This document shows positions 1-8,506 of a DNA stretch of 64,000 nucleotides, one piece after another. Where the stretch lies: positions 1 to 64,000 of the forward strand of contig CAVYEW010000011.1 in the NCBI GenBank assembly GCA_963767645.1, written 5' to 3'. Numbering within the stretch: the stretch's first letter is position 1; every line of letters starts with the position of its first letter. Below the pieces are notes generated by a model. That model was not told where the DNA came from, searched no databases, and saw only the letters and a program-made list of their open reading frames with translations. The DNA comes from DATFDN01 sp963767645 (GTDB lineage Bacteria; Pseudomonadota; Alphaproteobacteria; Acetobacterales; Acetobacteraceae). The position numbers and the translations under genes were made by a program.

Positions 1-477
1 TGGATGATGACCGGCTGGCGCCTTGGCTGGATGGTGCTGCCGGCGCATGCACGCGACCAGGTGAGCGAGATCGTCGAGGTGACGCACTCTGGCGTCGCAC
101 CGTTCATTCAGCGCGCCGGCGTCGCGGCGCTGGCCGATACGGCATCGGTGGACCGGTTCCGGGAGCATTGCGCGCAAGGGCGCGCGCTGATGACCGCCGC
201 GCTGGCCGGACTGAACGGCGTCCAATACGCCGCCCCGGAAGGCGCGTTCTATGCGTTCATCGGCGTGGAGGGCGCCCCGGACAGCCTTGCGCTCGCCAAA
301 CGGCTGGTGGTCGACCACGGGGTAGCCGTCGCGCCTGGCTCGGCTTTCGGCGTCGCCGGGGAAGGTTTTCTGCGCCTGTGCTTCGCCCAGGCCGAGCCGG
401 CCTTGCAGCGCGCCATGCAGCGCCTGCGAACCGGTCTGCGGGAAGCCGGCAGCGGAAGCAGATCAATGGATACGTGA
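1..477 (+). CDS. Class I/II aminotransferase, C-terminal part (5' end outside window)
   Basis: Only the last 158 residues lie in the window. They match the C-terminal small domain of fold-type I PLP aminotransferases of the aspartate/aromatic group. The opening W-M-M-T-G-W-R-L-G-W matches the stretch just after the PLP-binding lysine, which must lie upstream. Near the end, a G-x-F-Y-A-F segment and a 'VAPGSAFG...LRLCFA' segment are typical of the family, and the arginine in the second one binds the substrate carboxylate. The frame is open from base 1 to TGA at 475-477. Substrate cannot be assigned. A 68-bp gap separates it from the next gene. Confidence 0.85.
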   Translation, partial: WMMTGWRLGWMVLPAHARDQVSEIVEVTHSGVAPFIQRAGVAALADTASVDRFREHCAQGRALMTAALAGLNGVQYAAPEGAFYAFIGVEGAPDSLALAKRLVVDHGVAVAPGSAFGVAGEGFLRLCFAQAEPALQRAMQRLRTGLREAGSGSRSMDT

Positions 478-545
478 AATGAATTGACGGCAACAGAATA
501 ATTCCGCACTCTGCCCTCGTCCCGCCGGGTCGAGGAAAAAACGCC

Positions 546-2312
546 ATGACTACCCCGTCATCCAGCTCCACCACCTTCCAGTTCTCCCATTCCCTTTCGG
601 GAACCAAGCTGTTCGACTGGGGGAGCAGCGCCAACTGGGTGAACGGCATCACGCCGGGCAGTCTCTCGGGGACTGCGAATGTGACTATTCCGGCCAGCAG
701 CGCCGGAACGTCATACGACAACATCGCTTCCTTGTCGGTAAGCAGCCTGGTCGAACAGACCGGGGCTCCGGCAGTCGAGATCGCCTCGGGCGACACGCTG
801 ATGGCCGGTACGCTCGGCTCGGTCGGCGTGATCCGGGTGGATGCGAACGCGGCGCTGATCCAGACGGGGGGTGCGAGCGGCGGCTACATCACCTTGAACG
901 GCGCGCACGCGGTGGCGGAGCTGAACGGCACCCCGTCGGCGGCACTCACCTTCGTCGCCGGCGATCCAAGCAATGTCTATCTCCGCCAGTCCACCCTCGG
1001 CGGCTCGGACTCACATCCGGTCCAGGGTTTCGGCGTCGGCGACAACATCTATCTGGAGGAGCAGGCCTGGAAGAGCGTGCCCGCCGGTCCGTTTTCCGTC
1101 ACCTACGTGCCGAACGGAACCGGTGCCACGACCGGTACGCTGACCATCAAGAGCGGCACCACGACCGTCTACAAGTTCACCGGTTTCACTGGTACCTCGA
1201 CCACCGCCTACCGCGCGTCCGCGACCACGATTACCGATCCGCAGACCGGGGCTTCCGTCCAGGCTGTCGACTTGACGGTGGTATGCTTCGCCGAGGGTAC
1301 GCGGATCGCCACCCCGGACGGTGCGTGCCCGGTCGAGACGCTGCGTGAGGGCGACCTCGTGATCGCCGTCGAGGGCGGTCGACATCGGCCGCGCCCCGTG
1401 CGCTGGGTCGGGCGCCGTCGGCTCAATCTGGCGGCGCATCCGCGGCCGGAATGCGCCGCGCCGGTCCGGTTCCGGGCGGGCGCCTTGGCGGATGGGCTCC
1501 CCCGCCGCGATCTGCTGGTCTCGCCCGACCATGCGCTGCTGATCGACGGACGGCTGGTTCCGGCGAAGCTGCTGATCAACGGCATGACCATCGTCCAGGA
1601 GCAGGCGCTGCCCGCCGTCTCGTACTATCATATCGAGCTGGACGGGCACGCCATCCTGCTCGCCGAGGACGTTGCCGCGGAAAGTTATCTGGAGGGGGGC
1701 CATCGCGGGTTCTTCGCCAATGGCGGGGTGCCGCTGGAACTCTACCCGGACCTGACCGCCGCCGCCGCGCCGCCCGGGGCAGCCCCCTGCGTCCCGTACG
1801 CACGCGGCATCGGTGAGGTCGAGCCCATCTGGCGCGCGCTGACCGTCCGGGCCCGCTTCCTGGGTTTCGCCGCGCCCACCCGCATCGTCACGGCCGATCC
1901 CGATTTGCGCCTGCTCGCGGACGGTGAAGCGCTGCCGGGGCACGCCGTCGCCGAGGACCGCATCGCCTTCACCATCCCGGCCGGCACGCGGTCGCTCCGT
2001 CTGGTTTCGCGCAGCTTCGTCCCCGCCGGGCACCGTCCGTATGTGGACGATTGGCGCCGCCTGGGCGTGGCCGTAGGCGCCATCACGTTGCGCACGCACT
2101 CGGGCCTGAACGAAGTCGCGGCCGATGACCCTGCTCTGCTGCGGGGCTGGCATGCAGCCGAGCGGGAGGGCGCCCTGGTTTGGCGCTGGACCAGCGGCGA
2201 TGCGGTCCTGCCGCTGGCCTGCGCGGAGGGCGGCATTCTGGAGGTCCGCCTCCACGCGACGGGCGAATACGAGGTGGTCGAGACCGAGGCTCACCAAACC
2301 CTCGCCGCGTAA
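546..2312 (+). CDS. Hint-domain (Hedgehog/intein-type) protein
   Basis: 588 residues. Residues 1-240 are rich in Ser, Thr, Gly and Val in short repeated beta-like segments, resembling the passenger regions of secreted adhesin-like proteins. From about residue 245 a Hint domain begins with C-F-A-E-G-T-R-I-A-T; Cys247 is the expected self-processing nucleophile. It continues with 'VETLREGDLV', a V-R-W-V-G segment, 'LLVSPDHALL', and a final 'HAILLAEDVAAESYLE...GFF'. This layout matches the Hint_2 family, which is common in Acetobacteraceae and other alphaproteobacteria. No classical signal peptide is visible. The ATG follows a purine-rich GAGGAAAA. A role in surface-protein processing is inferred only. 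Confidence 0.8.
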   Translation: MTTPSSSSTTFQFSHSLSGTKLFDWGSSANWVNGITPGSLSGTANVTIPASSAGTSYDNIASLSVSSLVEQTGAPAVEIASGDTLMAGTLGSVGVIRVDANAALIQTGGASGGYITLNGAHAVAELNGTPSAALTFVAGDPSNVYLRQSTLGGSDSHPVQGFGVGDNIYLEEQAWKSVPAGPFSVTYVPNGTGATTGTLTIKSGTTTVYKFTGFTGTSTTAYRASATTITDPQTGASVQAVDLTVVCFAEGTRIATPDGACPVETLREGDLVIAVEGGRHRPRPVRWVGRRRLNLAAHPRPECAAPVRFRAGALADGLPRRDLLVSPDHALLIDGRLVPAKLLINGMTIVQEQALPAVSYYHIELDGHAILLAEDVAAESYLEGGHRGFFANGGVPLELYPDLTAAAAPPGAAPCVPYARGIGEVEPIWRALTVRARFLGFAAPTRIVTADPDLRLLADGEALPGHAVAEDRIAFTIPAGTRSLRLVSRSFVPAGHRPYVDDWRRLGVAVGAITLRTHSGLNEVAADDPALLRGWHAAEREGALVWRWTSGDAVLPLACAEGGILEVRLHATGEYEVVETEAHQTLAA

Positions 2313-2398
2313 GCGGCGGGGGCTCCCTCTCGCGCCCCACGCGCTTACCGGTGTAGCGTGGCGGTCCAGCCATTGGCGCAGCCAAGGGGAGGATCGCC

Positions 2399-3505
2399 AT
2401 GCAGTTCGGCTACTTCACCATGCCCTCGCATCCGCCGGAGCGGGACTTCAAGCAGGGGCACGATTGGGATCTGCAGACCCTGCGCTGGCTCGACGAGCTG
2501 GGCTATGCCGAGGCCTGGATCGGCGAGCACCACACCGCTCCGTGGGAGCCGCATCCGGCTCCTGACCTTCTGATCGCGCAGGCGCTGATGCAGACCAGCC
2601 GGCTGCGCATCGGACCAGGCGGTTTCCTGCTGCCCTATCACCATCCCGCCGAGCTGGCGAACCGGGTCGCCGTGCTCGACCATCTCGCGGGCGGGCGGCT
2701 CAATTTCGGGATAGCCGCATCGGGCCTGCCGAGCGACTGGGCGATGTTCCAGGTCGACGGCATGTCGGGCACCAACCGCGAGATGACGCGCGAGGCGCTG
2801 GACATCATCCTGCGCCTGTGGAGCAGCGAGGAGCCATTCGATTTCAAGGGCAAGTTCTGGAACGTGTCGAAGCCGGGAGAGATGTTCGGCGTGCTGCGCC
2901 CGCATCTGCGCCCGCTGCAGCAGCCGCACCCGCCGATCGGCGTCGCCGGGTTGTCGAAGAATTCCGATACGCTGAAGCTCGCCGGCGAGCACGGGTTCCT
3001 GCCGCTCAGCCTGAACCTCAATCCGGCCTATGTCGGCAGCCACTGGGACGCGGTCGAGGACGGCGCGCGCCGCAGCGGGCGCACGCCCCATCGCGCCGAC
3101 TGGCGGTTGGTGCGCGAGGTGTTCGTCGCCGAAACCGATGAGGAAGCCTTCCGCCTGTCGGCGGGCGGCATGATGGGCCGCATGATGACCGAGTATTTCC
3201 TGCCGCTGCTCGGCAATTTCGGCTTCCTCGACTACCTCAAGCACTCGCCGGACGTGGCGGACAGCGATGTCACGGCGGAGTACTGCGCGCGGCACAACTG
3301 GGTGATCGGGTCTCCCTCCACCGTCGTCGAGAAGCTTGAGCGCGTCTACGACGAGGTGGGCGGGTTCGGTCAGATCCTGGTGTTCGGCTTCGACTACTCC
3401 GAGAATCCGGAGGCTTGGCGCACGTCGCTTGGGATGCTTGCCGAGGAGGTACTGCCCCGCGTCAAGCATCTCGTTCCGCACGAACCGGCGCTCGCCACCG
3501 CCTGA
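2399..3505 (+). CDS. LLM class flavin-dependent monooxygenase
   Basis: 368 residues, the usual size for bacterial luciferase-like (LLM) monooxygenases, which use reduced FMN and oxygen. Family signs are the N-terminal 'FGYFTMPSHPPERD', the early G-E-H-H region ('AWIGEHHTAPWE'), 'RIGPGGFLLPYHHPAELANRVAVLDHL', and a C-terminal 'VIGSPSTVVEKLERVYDEVGGFGQIL'. The start is supported by a strong GGGGAGG ribosome-binding site 6-7 bases before the ATG. Its TGA overlaps the ATG of the next gene (transaminase), so the two are translationally coupled. With the transaminase and DsbA-like isomerase it forms a small oxidative catabolic operon of unknown substrate. Confidence 0.9.
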   Translation: MQFGYFTMPSHPPERDFKQGHDWDLQTLRWLDELGYAEAWIGEHHTAPWEPHPAPDLLIAQALMQTSRLRIGPGGFLLPYHHPAELANRVAVLDHLAGGRLNFGIAASGLPSDWAMFQVDGMSGTNREMTREALDIILRLWSSEEPFDFKGKFWNVSKPGEMFGVLRPHLRPLQQPHPPIGVAGLSKNSDTLKLAGEHGFLPLSLNLNPAYVGSHWDAVEDGARRSGRTPHRADWRLVREVFVAETDEEAFRLSAGGMMGRMMTEYFLPLLGNFGFLDYLKHSPDVADSDVTAEYCARHNWVIGSPSTVVEKLERVYDEVGGFGQILVFGFDYSENPEAWRTSLGMLAEEVLPRVKHLVPHEPALATA

Positions 3506-4842
3506 TGAGCCGCGTGCTGCACCGCTCCGGCGCGATCCCGCCGGTGGCGGTCGGCGGCGACGGCATCCGCCTGCACCTCGCCGACGGGCACGCCATCATC
3601 GACGCCTCGGGCGGGGCGGCCGTGGCTTGTATCGGCCACGGCAACCGGCGTGTGGCCGAGGCCATCGCCCGCCAAGCCGGCGCATTGGCCTATGCCCATA
3701 CGGGAACGTTCAGCAGCGAGCCCGCCGAGCGCCTGGCCGAGCTGATCCTGGATGGCACGCCCGGCGGGCTGACCCATGCCTATTTCTGCTCCTCCGGGTC
3801 AGAGGGCACCGAGGCGGCGCTGAAGCTTGCCCGGCAGTATTTCGCCGAGATCGGCCAGCCTCGGCGCACGCGCTTCATCGCCCGCCGGCAGAGCTACCAT
3901 GGCAACACGCTCGGCGCACTGGCGGCGGGCGGGAACATGATGCGACGAGCGCTGTATGAGCCGCTGCTCAGCCAGGCCTTCACCCATGTCTCGCCCTGCT
4001 TCGCCTACCGTTTCAAGCGCAATGATGAATCCGAAGCCCAGTACCTGGACCGGCTGACCGAGGAATTAGAGGCGGAATTCCAGCGCCTCGGCCCCGAGAC
4101 GGTCATCGGCTTCATCGCCGAGCCTGTGGTCGGCGCGACGGCGGGCTGCGTCACGGCCCTCCCTGGCTACTTCGAGCGTGTCCGCGCCATCTGCGACCGG
4201 CATGGCGCGCTGCTCATTCTCGACGAGGTGATGTGCGGCATGGGTCGCACAGGCACCACTCATGCCTGGGAGCACGAGGGCGTGACGCCGGACATCCAAG
4301 TGATCGCCAAGGGCCTGGGCGGCGGCTACCAGCCGATCGGCGGCGTGCTGATCGCCGGCCGGATCGTGGAGGCGATCCGCGCCGGCTCGGGCGGCTTCAT
4401 GCACGGCCACACCTACCAGGCCCATCCCGTCGCCTGCGCCGGTGCGCTGGAAGTGCAGCGCATCATCCGCGAGCAGGACCTGGTGGCGAACGTGCGCCGG
4501 ATGGGCGCGCGGCTGGAGCAGGCCCTCGCCGAACGGCTGGGCAATCACCCGCATATCGGCGATATACGCGGCCGCGGCCTGTTCTGGGCTGTCGAGTTCG
4601 TTGCCGACCGGGCGAGCCGCGCCGTGTTCAATCCCGCGCTGCGGCTGAACGAGCGTGTGAAGCAGGAGACGCTGGCGGAAGGCGTGGCGATCTATCCGAT
4701 GGGGGGCACGATCGACGGTCGCCAGGGCGATCACGTCATCGTCGCACCACCCTATATCGCGACGGAGGACGATGTGGCGGAGATCGTGGACCGCCTCGGG
4801 CGGGGCATCGACGCCGCCCTGAACACGGTGCGGCGCGGATGA
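3505..4842 (+). CDS. Class III PLP-dependent aminotransferase
   Basis: 445 residues from the ATG that overlaps the monooxygenase stop (ATGA). An upstream in-frame start would overlap that gene by 90 bases and is less likely. Fold-type I class III features are the phosphate-cup 'CSSGSEGTEAALKLARQYF', 'RRQSYHGNTLGAL', the 'LLILDEVMCGMGRTG' segment with the pyridine-binding Asp, and PLP Lys269 in I-A-K-G-L-G-G-G-Y. The family includes omega-amino acid:pyruvate and 4-aminobutyrate transaminases. Substrate is unknown. It probably works on the same compound as the flanking monooxygenase and isomerase genes. Confidence 0.92.
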   Translation: MSRVLHRSGAIPPVAVGGDGIRLHLADGHAIIDASGGAAVACIGHGNRRVAEAIARQAGALAYAHTGTFSSEPAERLAELILDGTPGGLTHAYFCSSGSEGTEAALKLARQYFAEIGQPRRTRFIARRQSYHGNTLGALAAGGNMMRRALYEPLLSQAFTHVSPCFAYRFKRNDESEAQYLDRLTEELEAEFQRLGPETVIGFIAEPVVGATAGCVTALPGYFERVRAICDRHGALLILDEVMCGMGRTGTTHAWEHEGVTPDIQVIAKGLGGGYQPIGGVLIAGRIVEAIRAGSGGFMHGHTYQAHPVACAGALEVQRIIREQDLVANVRRMGARLEQALAERLGNHPHIGDIRGRGLFWAVEFVADRASRAVFNPALRLNERVKQETLAEGVAIYPMGGTIDGRQGDHVIVAPPYIATEDDVAEIVDRLGRGIDAALNTVRRG

Positions 4843-5459
4843 GTGCGCGCACCCTCGTCGTCTACTCCGACTACAAGAGCCCGTACGCCTATCTCGCCAA
4901 GGATCCGGCCTATGAGCTGGAGCGCAGCCACGGCGTGCGGCTGGATTGGCGGCCCTACATTCTCGACATCCCGAGCTATCTTGGCTCTGCGCATGTGGAC
5001 GAGGCCGGGCGCGTGATCGAGGAGGACCGGAACGCGCATCAATGGCGGCGCGTGCGCTACAGCTACATGGATTGCCGCCGCGAAGCCGCGAAGCGCGGTC
5101 TGGTGATCCGTGGGCCGCAGAAGATCTGGGATTCCAGCCTGGCCGCCACCGGGATGCTGTTCGCCCAGACCCGGGAGGACGCGGTGTTCCGGCGCTACCA
5201 CGATGCGGTCTTCGAGCAATTCTGGCGCCGCGCGCTCGACATCGAGAATGCCGACGTGATTGCCGCAATCCTCGCCGAAGCAGGGGCCGGCAAGGGTTTT
5301 CAGGATTGGGCATCCGAGGGCCGGGCTCAGGTGGCAGCGATCTCACGCGATGCGGAAGCGGCCGGCGTGTTCGGCGTGCCGAGCTTTATCCTCGATGGCG
5401 AGCTGTTCTGGGGCCGCGAGCATCTGCCCGAGATCAGGGCGAAGCTGACGGCCGCATGA
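4839..5459 (+). CDS. DsbA-family / 2-hydroxychromene-2-carboxylate isomerase-like protein
   Basis: 206 residues, beginning at the ATG that overlaps the transaminase stop (ATGA). The start 'LVVYSDYKSPYAYLAKDP' has the S-P-Y-x-Y pattern of the HCCA isomerase (kappa-GST) branch of the thioredoxin fold. The end 'GVFGVPSFILDGELFWGREHLPEI' is the conserved cis-Pro V-P-S-F plus W-G-x-x-x-L signature. There is no CXXC, so an isomerase or glutathione-dependent role is favoured over disulfide exchange. It is the third gene of the monooxygenase/transaminase operon. Its 3' end overlaps the convergent prmA by 26 bases. Confidence 0.88.
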   Translation: MSARTLVVYSDYKSPYAYLAKDPAYELERSHGVRLDWRPYILDIPSYLGSAHVDEAGRVIEEDRNAHQWRRVRYSYMDCRREAAKRGLVIRGPQKIWDSSLAATGMLFAQTREDAVFRRYHDAVFEQFWRRALDIENADVIAAILAEAGAGKGFQDWASEGRAQVAAISRDAEAAGVFGVPSFILDGELFWGREHLPEIRAKLTAA

Positions 5460-6345
5460 CGTCGCCAGCCCGACGCCGCAGCACGAGCGTCGTCCAGTTC
5501 CCCTCCTCGACGGTATCCGCCAGCACCAGCCCGACACGCCGATGCGCGGCCAGCACGCCGCGCGCCTGGGAGGCGAGCAGGCCGGACAGCACCGCGGCGC
5601 CGCCGGGGGCGAGATGGGCGGCCAGGTCCTTGGCCATCAGGCTCAGCGGACGGGCAAGGATGTTGGCCAGCACCAGGTCATACGGCCCGCCGGCGCGCAC
5701 GAACCGGCTGTGCCAGCCATCTGCCAGCCGCGCGTCCACCCTCCGTCCGATCCCGTTCCGGCGCGCGTTGCTTCGGGCGAGGCGCACCGACCAGGGCTCG
5801 ATATCCACGGCGCGGACCCGCACCCCCCAGAGCCGCGCCGCCGCCATGGCGAGGATGCCCGAGCCGGTGCCGAGATCGAGGATCCGGCGCGGCGGCCGGC
5901 GAAACAGCTCCAGCGCGCGCAGGCAGCCGCGGGTCGAACCGTGCTCGCCCGAGCCGAAGGCGAGACCGGCATCCAGGGTCAGGGTGATCCGTCCCGACGC
6001 GGGGCGATCCGCCACATGGGTTCCGCGCACTGCGAAGCGTCGGCCGATACGCTGTTCGGGAAAGCTTGCGTAGCTGCGCGCCAGCCATCCCTCGGCCGGA
6101 GTCGGAGTTCGCGCCAGGGTCGGCTGCACGCCGGCCAGAGACTCGGCCAGCAAGAGGGCGGCCGTCAACGCCGGTTCGTTGGCGCCGGTTTCCTTCACGC
6201 CTTCGACCCGCCAGAAGCCCGTCTGCTCGTCGCGGAAGAAGCCGACCGTGGCGCAGGCTGAGCCGACCGCCGCCTCGAAGGCCTCCAGCGCATGTTCCGG
6301 CACCTCGACCGAGACGGTTTCCAGCGACGGCGGGGCATACTTCAT
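5434..6345 (-). CDS. prmA: Ribosomal protein L11 methyltransferase
   Basis: 303 residues from the ATG at 6345, chosen because AAGGA precedes it at good spacing; the open frame extends 124 codons further without family-like sequence. The SAM-dependent methyltransferase core is clear: 'LDAGLAFGSGEHGSTRGCL', motif I 'ILDLGTGSGILAMAA', 'VRAVDIEPWSVRLARSNARRNG' and 'PYDLVLANILARPL' with the N-I-L-A catalytic-loop signature of PrmA. PrmA trimethylates ribosomal protein L11 in the cytosol. The gene is divergent from the CoA-transferase pair, with about 70 bp between starts. Confidence 0.95.
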   Translation of the reverse strand: MKYAPPSLETVSVEVPEHALEAFEAAVGSACATVGFFRDEQTGFWRVEGVKETGANEPALTAALLLAESLAGVQPTLARTPTPAEGWLARSYASFPEQRIGRRFAVRGTHVADRPASGRITLTLDAGLAFGSGEHGSTRGCLRALELFRRPPRRILDLGTGSGILAMAAARLWGVRVRAVDIEPWSVRLARSNARRNGIGRRVDARLADGWHSRFVRAGGPYDLVLANILARPLSLMAKDLAAHLAPGGAAVLSGLLASQARGVLAAHRRVGLVLADTVEEGNWTTLVLRRRAGDVMRPSASP

Positions 6346-6414
6346 GGCTGGTTCCTTGGCGCGGCGCCGTCCGAACGCTAGGGTCGGGCGGAAGACCGGA
6401 GTGAAACGGGCAGC

Positions 6415-7080
6415 ATGATCGACAAGTTCGTGCCCTCGGTAGCAGAGGCGCTTGAGGGCATCGCCGACGGATCGACCGTGCTGCTGGCGGGCTTCGGCGA
6501 CGTCGGCACGCCGACGGCGCTGCTGGAGGGCCTGATCGAACAGGGCGCGCGCGACCTGACCCTGGTCTGCAATGCCGGCGGGCGGGAGGGCAGCGCCATC
6601 TCCCGGCTGCTCAATCTCGGGCGGGTGCGCAAGCTTGTATGCAGCTTCGTCCGCCCGGCCAGCGACGCAGGGCGGTTGTTCACCGAGGGCAGGCTGGAGC
6701 TGGAGATTGTCCCGCAAGGCACGCTCGCCGAGCGCGTACGCGCCGGCGGCGCCGGCATCGAGGGCTTCTACACCCCGACCGCCGCCGACACGGAACTCGC
6801 CGAAGGACGGGAAGTACGCGAGATGGGCGGCAAGCTGTGCGTGCTGGAATTCCCGCTACGCGGCGATGTCGCCCTGCTGGACGCCTGGGAAGCGGATCGC
6901 TGGGGCAACCTGACCTTTAGGGACACGCAGCGCAACTTCAATCCGATCATGGCGATGGCCGCGCAGCTTGCCGTGGCGCAGGCCAGGCACGTCGTCGAGT
7001 TGGGGGCGATCGTGCCGGAGCACGTGCATACGCCGGGTCTGTTTGTCGATCGCGTAGTCCAGGTCCACGACGCGGGCTGA
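6415..7080 (+). CDS. pcaI: 3-oxoacid (probably 3-oxoadipate) CoA-transferase subunit A
   Basis: 221 residues. It matches family I CoA-transferase alpha subunits: 'GSTVLLAGFGDVGTPTALLEGL', 'ARDLTLVCNAGG', 'LELEIVPQGTLAERVRAGG', 'GIEGFYTPTAADT' and 'ADRWGNLTFRDTQRNFNPIMA'. Pattern and length are closest to PcaI, which moves CoA from succinyl-CoA to 3-oxoadipate in the protocatechuate branch of the beta-ketoadipate pathway. Succinyl-CoA:3-ketoacid transferase (ScoA) cannot be excluded. Subunit B follows 13 bp downstream. The PcaB-like cycloisomerase at 13.9 kb belongs to the same pathway and favours the Pca reading. Confidence 0.85.
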   Translation: MIDKFVPSVAEALEGIADGSTVLLAGFGDVGTPTALLEGLIEQGARDLTLVCNAGGREGSAISRLLNLGRVRKLVCSFVRPASDAGRLFTEGRLELEIVPQGTLAERVRAGGAGIEGFYTPTAADTELAEGREVREMGGKLCVLEFPLRGDVALLDAWEADRWGNLTFRDTQRNFNPIMAMAAQLAVAQARHVVELGAIVPEHVHTPGLFVDRVVQVHDAG

Positions 7081-7093
7081 GGAAGGACAGGAG

Positions 7094-7763
7094 ATGGCGG
7101 AGCAAGCCTGGGTGCCGCTCGACCGACCCGGCATGGCAGCGCGCGCGGCGCGCGACATTCCCGAGGGCTGGGTGGTCAATCTCGGCATTGGCATCCCAAC
7201 CGAGGTGGCGGACCATGTGCCGCTCGACCGCGAGGTGATCTTCCATGCCGAGAACGGCGTCATCGGCGCCGGCCCGGCCCCGCCGCCGGACCAGGTGAAC
7301 CCGTTTCTCATCAATGCCGGGGTGCAGCCGATCACGCTGCGGACGGGCGGCAGCTACGTCCACCATGCCGACAGCTTCGCCATCGCCCGCGGCGGGCATC
7401 TCGATCTTTCGGGTACTTGGCGCCTTCGAGGTGTCGGAGACGGGCGACATCGCGAACTACGCCCATGCGCACGGCGAACCGATCAAGCAGATCGGCGGCG
7501 CAATGGATCTGGCCGTGGGCGCACGGCGGCTTTGGGTCATCATGGAGCACACCACCAAGACCGGCGCACCGCGGCTGAAACGTCGCTGCGCCTATCCGCT
7601 GACTGCGAGGGGAACGGTGCAGCGGGTCTATACCAACCTCGCCGTCCTGGACGTGACGCCGCGCGGATTCATGGTGCGCGAGATGATTCCGGGCGTCACT
7701 CTTGAGGAGCTGCAGGCGCGCACCGAGGCGAGGCTGTTGTCGTGCCCGGGGGACGAGTACTAG
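7094..7763 (+). pseudogene. pcaJ: 3-oxoadipate CoA-transferase subunit B, frameshifted
   Basis: The beta subunit of the preceding transferase. The N-terminal half ('NLGIGIPTEVADHVP', catalytic Glu in 'HAENGVIGAG', 'SFAIARGGHLDL') is in one frame. The C-terminal half ('LGAFEVSETGDIANYA', 'GGAMDLAVGARRLWVIMEH', 'VYTNLAVLDVTPRGFMVREM') is in the next. Removing one G from the GGG at 7411-7413 restores L-S-V-L-G-A-F and gives a normal 222-residue protein. As sequenced, the first frame runs on to a stop at 7705 with an unrelated tail. Good conservation on both sides suggests a sequence error or a very recent mutation. Confidence 0.82.
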
Positions 7764-7790
7764 CCCGCCTGATTATTCACCCTTCGCGCT

Positions 7791-7883
7791 GGCCCCCTCC
7801 CCCCGGCCCCCTCCCGCAAGGGAAAGGGGAGAAGCGCGCCGCCGAAGCCTCTCCTCCCCTTGCGGGAGGGGTTGGGGGAGGGG
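7791..7883. repeat. GC-rich palindromic intergenic repeat, copy 1
   Basis: Two arms of C- and G-runs form an imperfect inverted repeat. CCCCTCCCGCAAGGG in the left arm pairs with CCCTTGCGGGAGGGG in the right arm. It fills the gap between convergent pcaJ and the DUF971 gene and could end transcription from both sides. The same core recurs at 15.34-15.43 kb and, degenerate, at 24.06-24.13 kb. Confidence 0.75.
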
Positions 7884-7912
7884 TCGGAGCGGGGTACCGT
7901 GGTACGGATGGG

Positions 7913-8299
7913 TCAGTCATTACGCGGGTTGGTATCGCCACGCCCCGGCGGATCGCGGCTCAGTCCCCGTGTCGCCAGCTCGTCCAGATAGGCCTGCCAT
8001 CGCGCATCCTGCTCTTCTCCCAGCTCGTGCAGGTACTCCCAAGTGTAGATGCCGGTGTCATGCAGGTCGTCGAAGATCAGGCGCACGGCATAGTTGCCCA
8101 CAGCCTCGACGCCGATGATCCGGACATGGCGCCGGCCGCTGACCACGGTTTTCTGACCCGGCCCGTGACCCTGGACCTCGGCGCTGGGGCTTTCCACCCT
8201 GAGATACTCCGAGGGCAGGCGAAACCGGGCGCCGTCATCGAAGGCGACTTCCAGCACGCCGTCGGCACGGTGAAGCCGGATTTCCGTCGCGGTCGTCAT
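7913..8299 (-). CDS. DUF971 (GBBH-like N-terminal) domain protein
   Basis: About 128 residues. It matches the small DUF971 domain, also found as the N-terminal domain of gamma-butyrobetaine hydroxylase: 'EIRLHRADGVLEVAFDDGARFRLPSEYLRVESPSAEVQGHG', then 'IIGVEAVGNYAVRLIFDD' and 'HDTGIYTWEYLHELG'. ATG 8299 is chosen over an adjacent in-frame TTG because GGAGG lies 6-7 bases upstream. It overlaps the Trm112 stop (TGATG). It ends the CnoX/Lon-N/Trm112 operon. Stand-alone family members have been linked to Fe-S biology, but the role here is unproven. Confidence 0.88.
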   Translation of the reverse strand: MTTATEIRLHRADGVLEVAFDDGARFRLPSEYLRVESPSAEVQGHGPGQKTVVSGRRHVRIIGVEAVGNYAVRLIFDDLHDTGIYTWEYLHELGEEQDARWQAYLDELATRGLSRDPPGRGDTNPRND

Positions 8300-8502
8300 C
8301 AATCCTCCAGACGGCGTGCTTCCTCGGGCAGCATGATCGGAATGCCGTCGCGAATCGGATAGGCGAGCCCGGCCTTGCGGCTGACCAGCTCGCCGCGGGC
8401 GCGGTCGTACTCGAGCGGACCCTTGGTCAGGGGACAGACGAGAATCTCAAGAAGCCTCGGGTCCACGGGTGCGGGCAGCTCGGCGGGATCGGTGTCGCTC
8501 AT
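8299..8502 (-). CDS. Trm112 family protein
   Basis: 67 residues with the bacterial Trm112/UPF0434 pattern: 'LLEILVCPLTKGPLEYDRARGELVSRKAGLAYPIRDGIPIMLPEEAR'. Eukaryotic Trm112 activates several methyltransferases. Bacterial homologues are small zinc-ribbon-like proteins, but only one cysteine is visible here, so metal binding by the usual Cys set looks lost. Four bases separate it from the upstream Lon-N gene, and its stop overlaps the DUF971 start. The partner methyltransferase is unknown. Confidence 0.9.
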   Translation of the reverse strand: MSDTDPAELPAPVDPRLLEILVCPLTKGPLEYDRARGELVSRKAGLAYPIRDGIPIMLPEEARRLED

Positions 8503-8506
8503 AGCA

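Noticed and set aside
1011..2297. Long minus-strand ORF of 428 residues opposite the Hint gene
   Set aside because: It is a high-GC shadow frame with Arg/Gly-rich composition and no recognisable domain or ribosome-binding site.
7791..7883. CRISPR-like repeats
   Set aside because: Arms are inverted and unequal, with no repeat-spacer periodicity.
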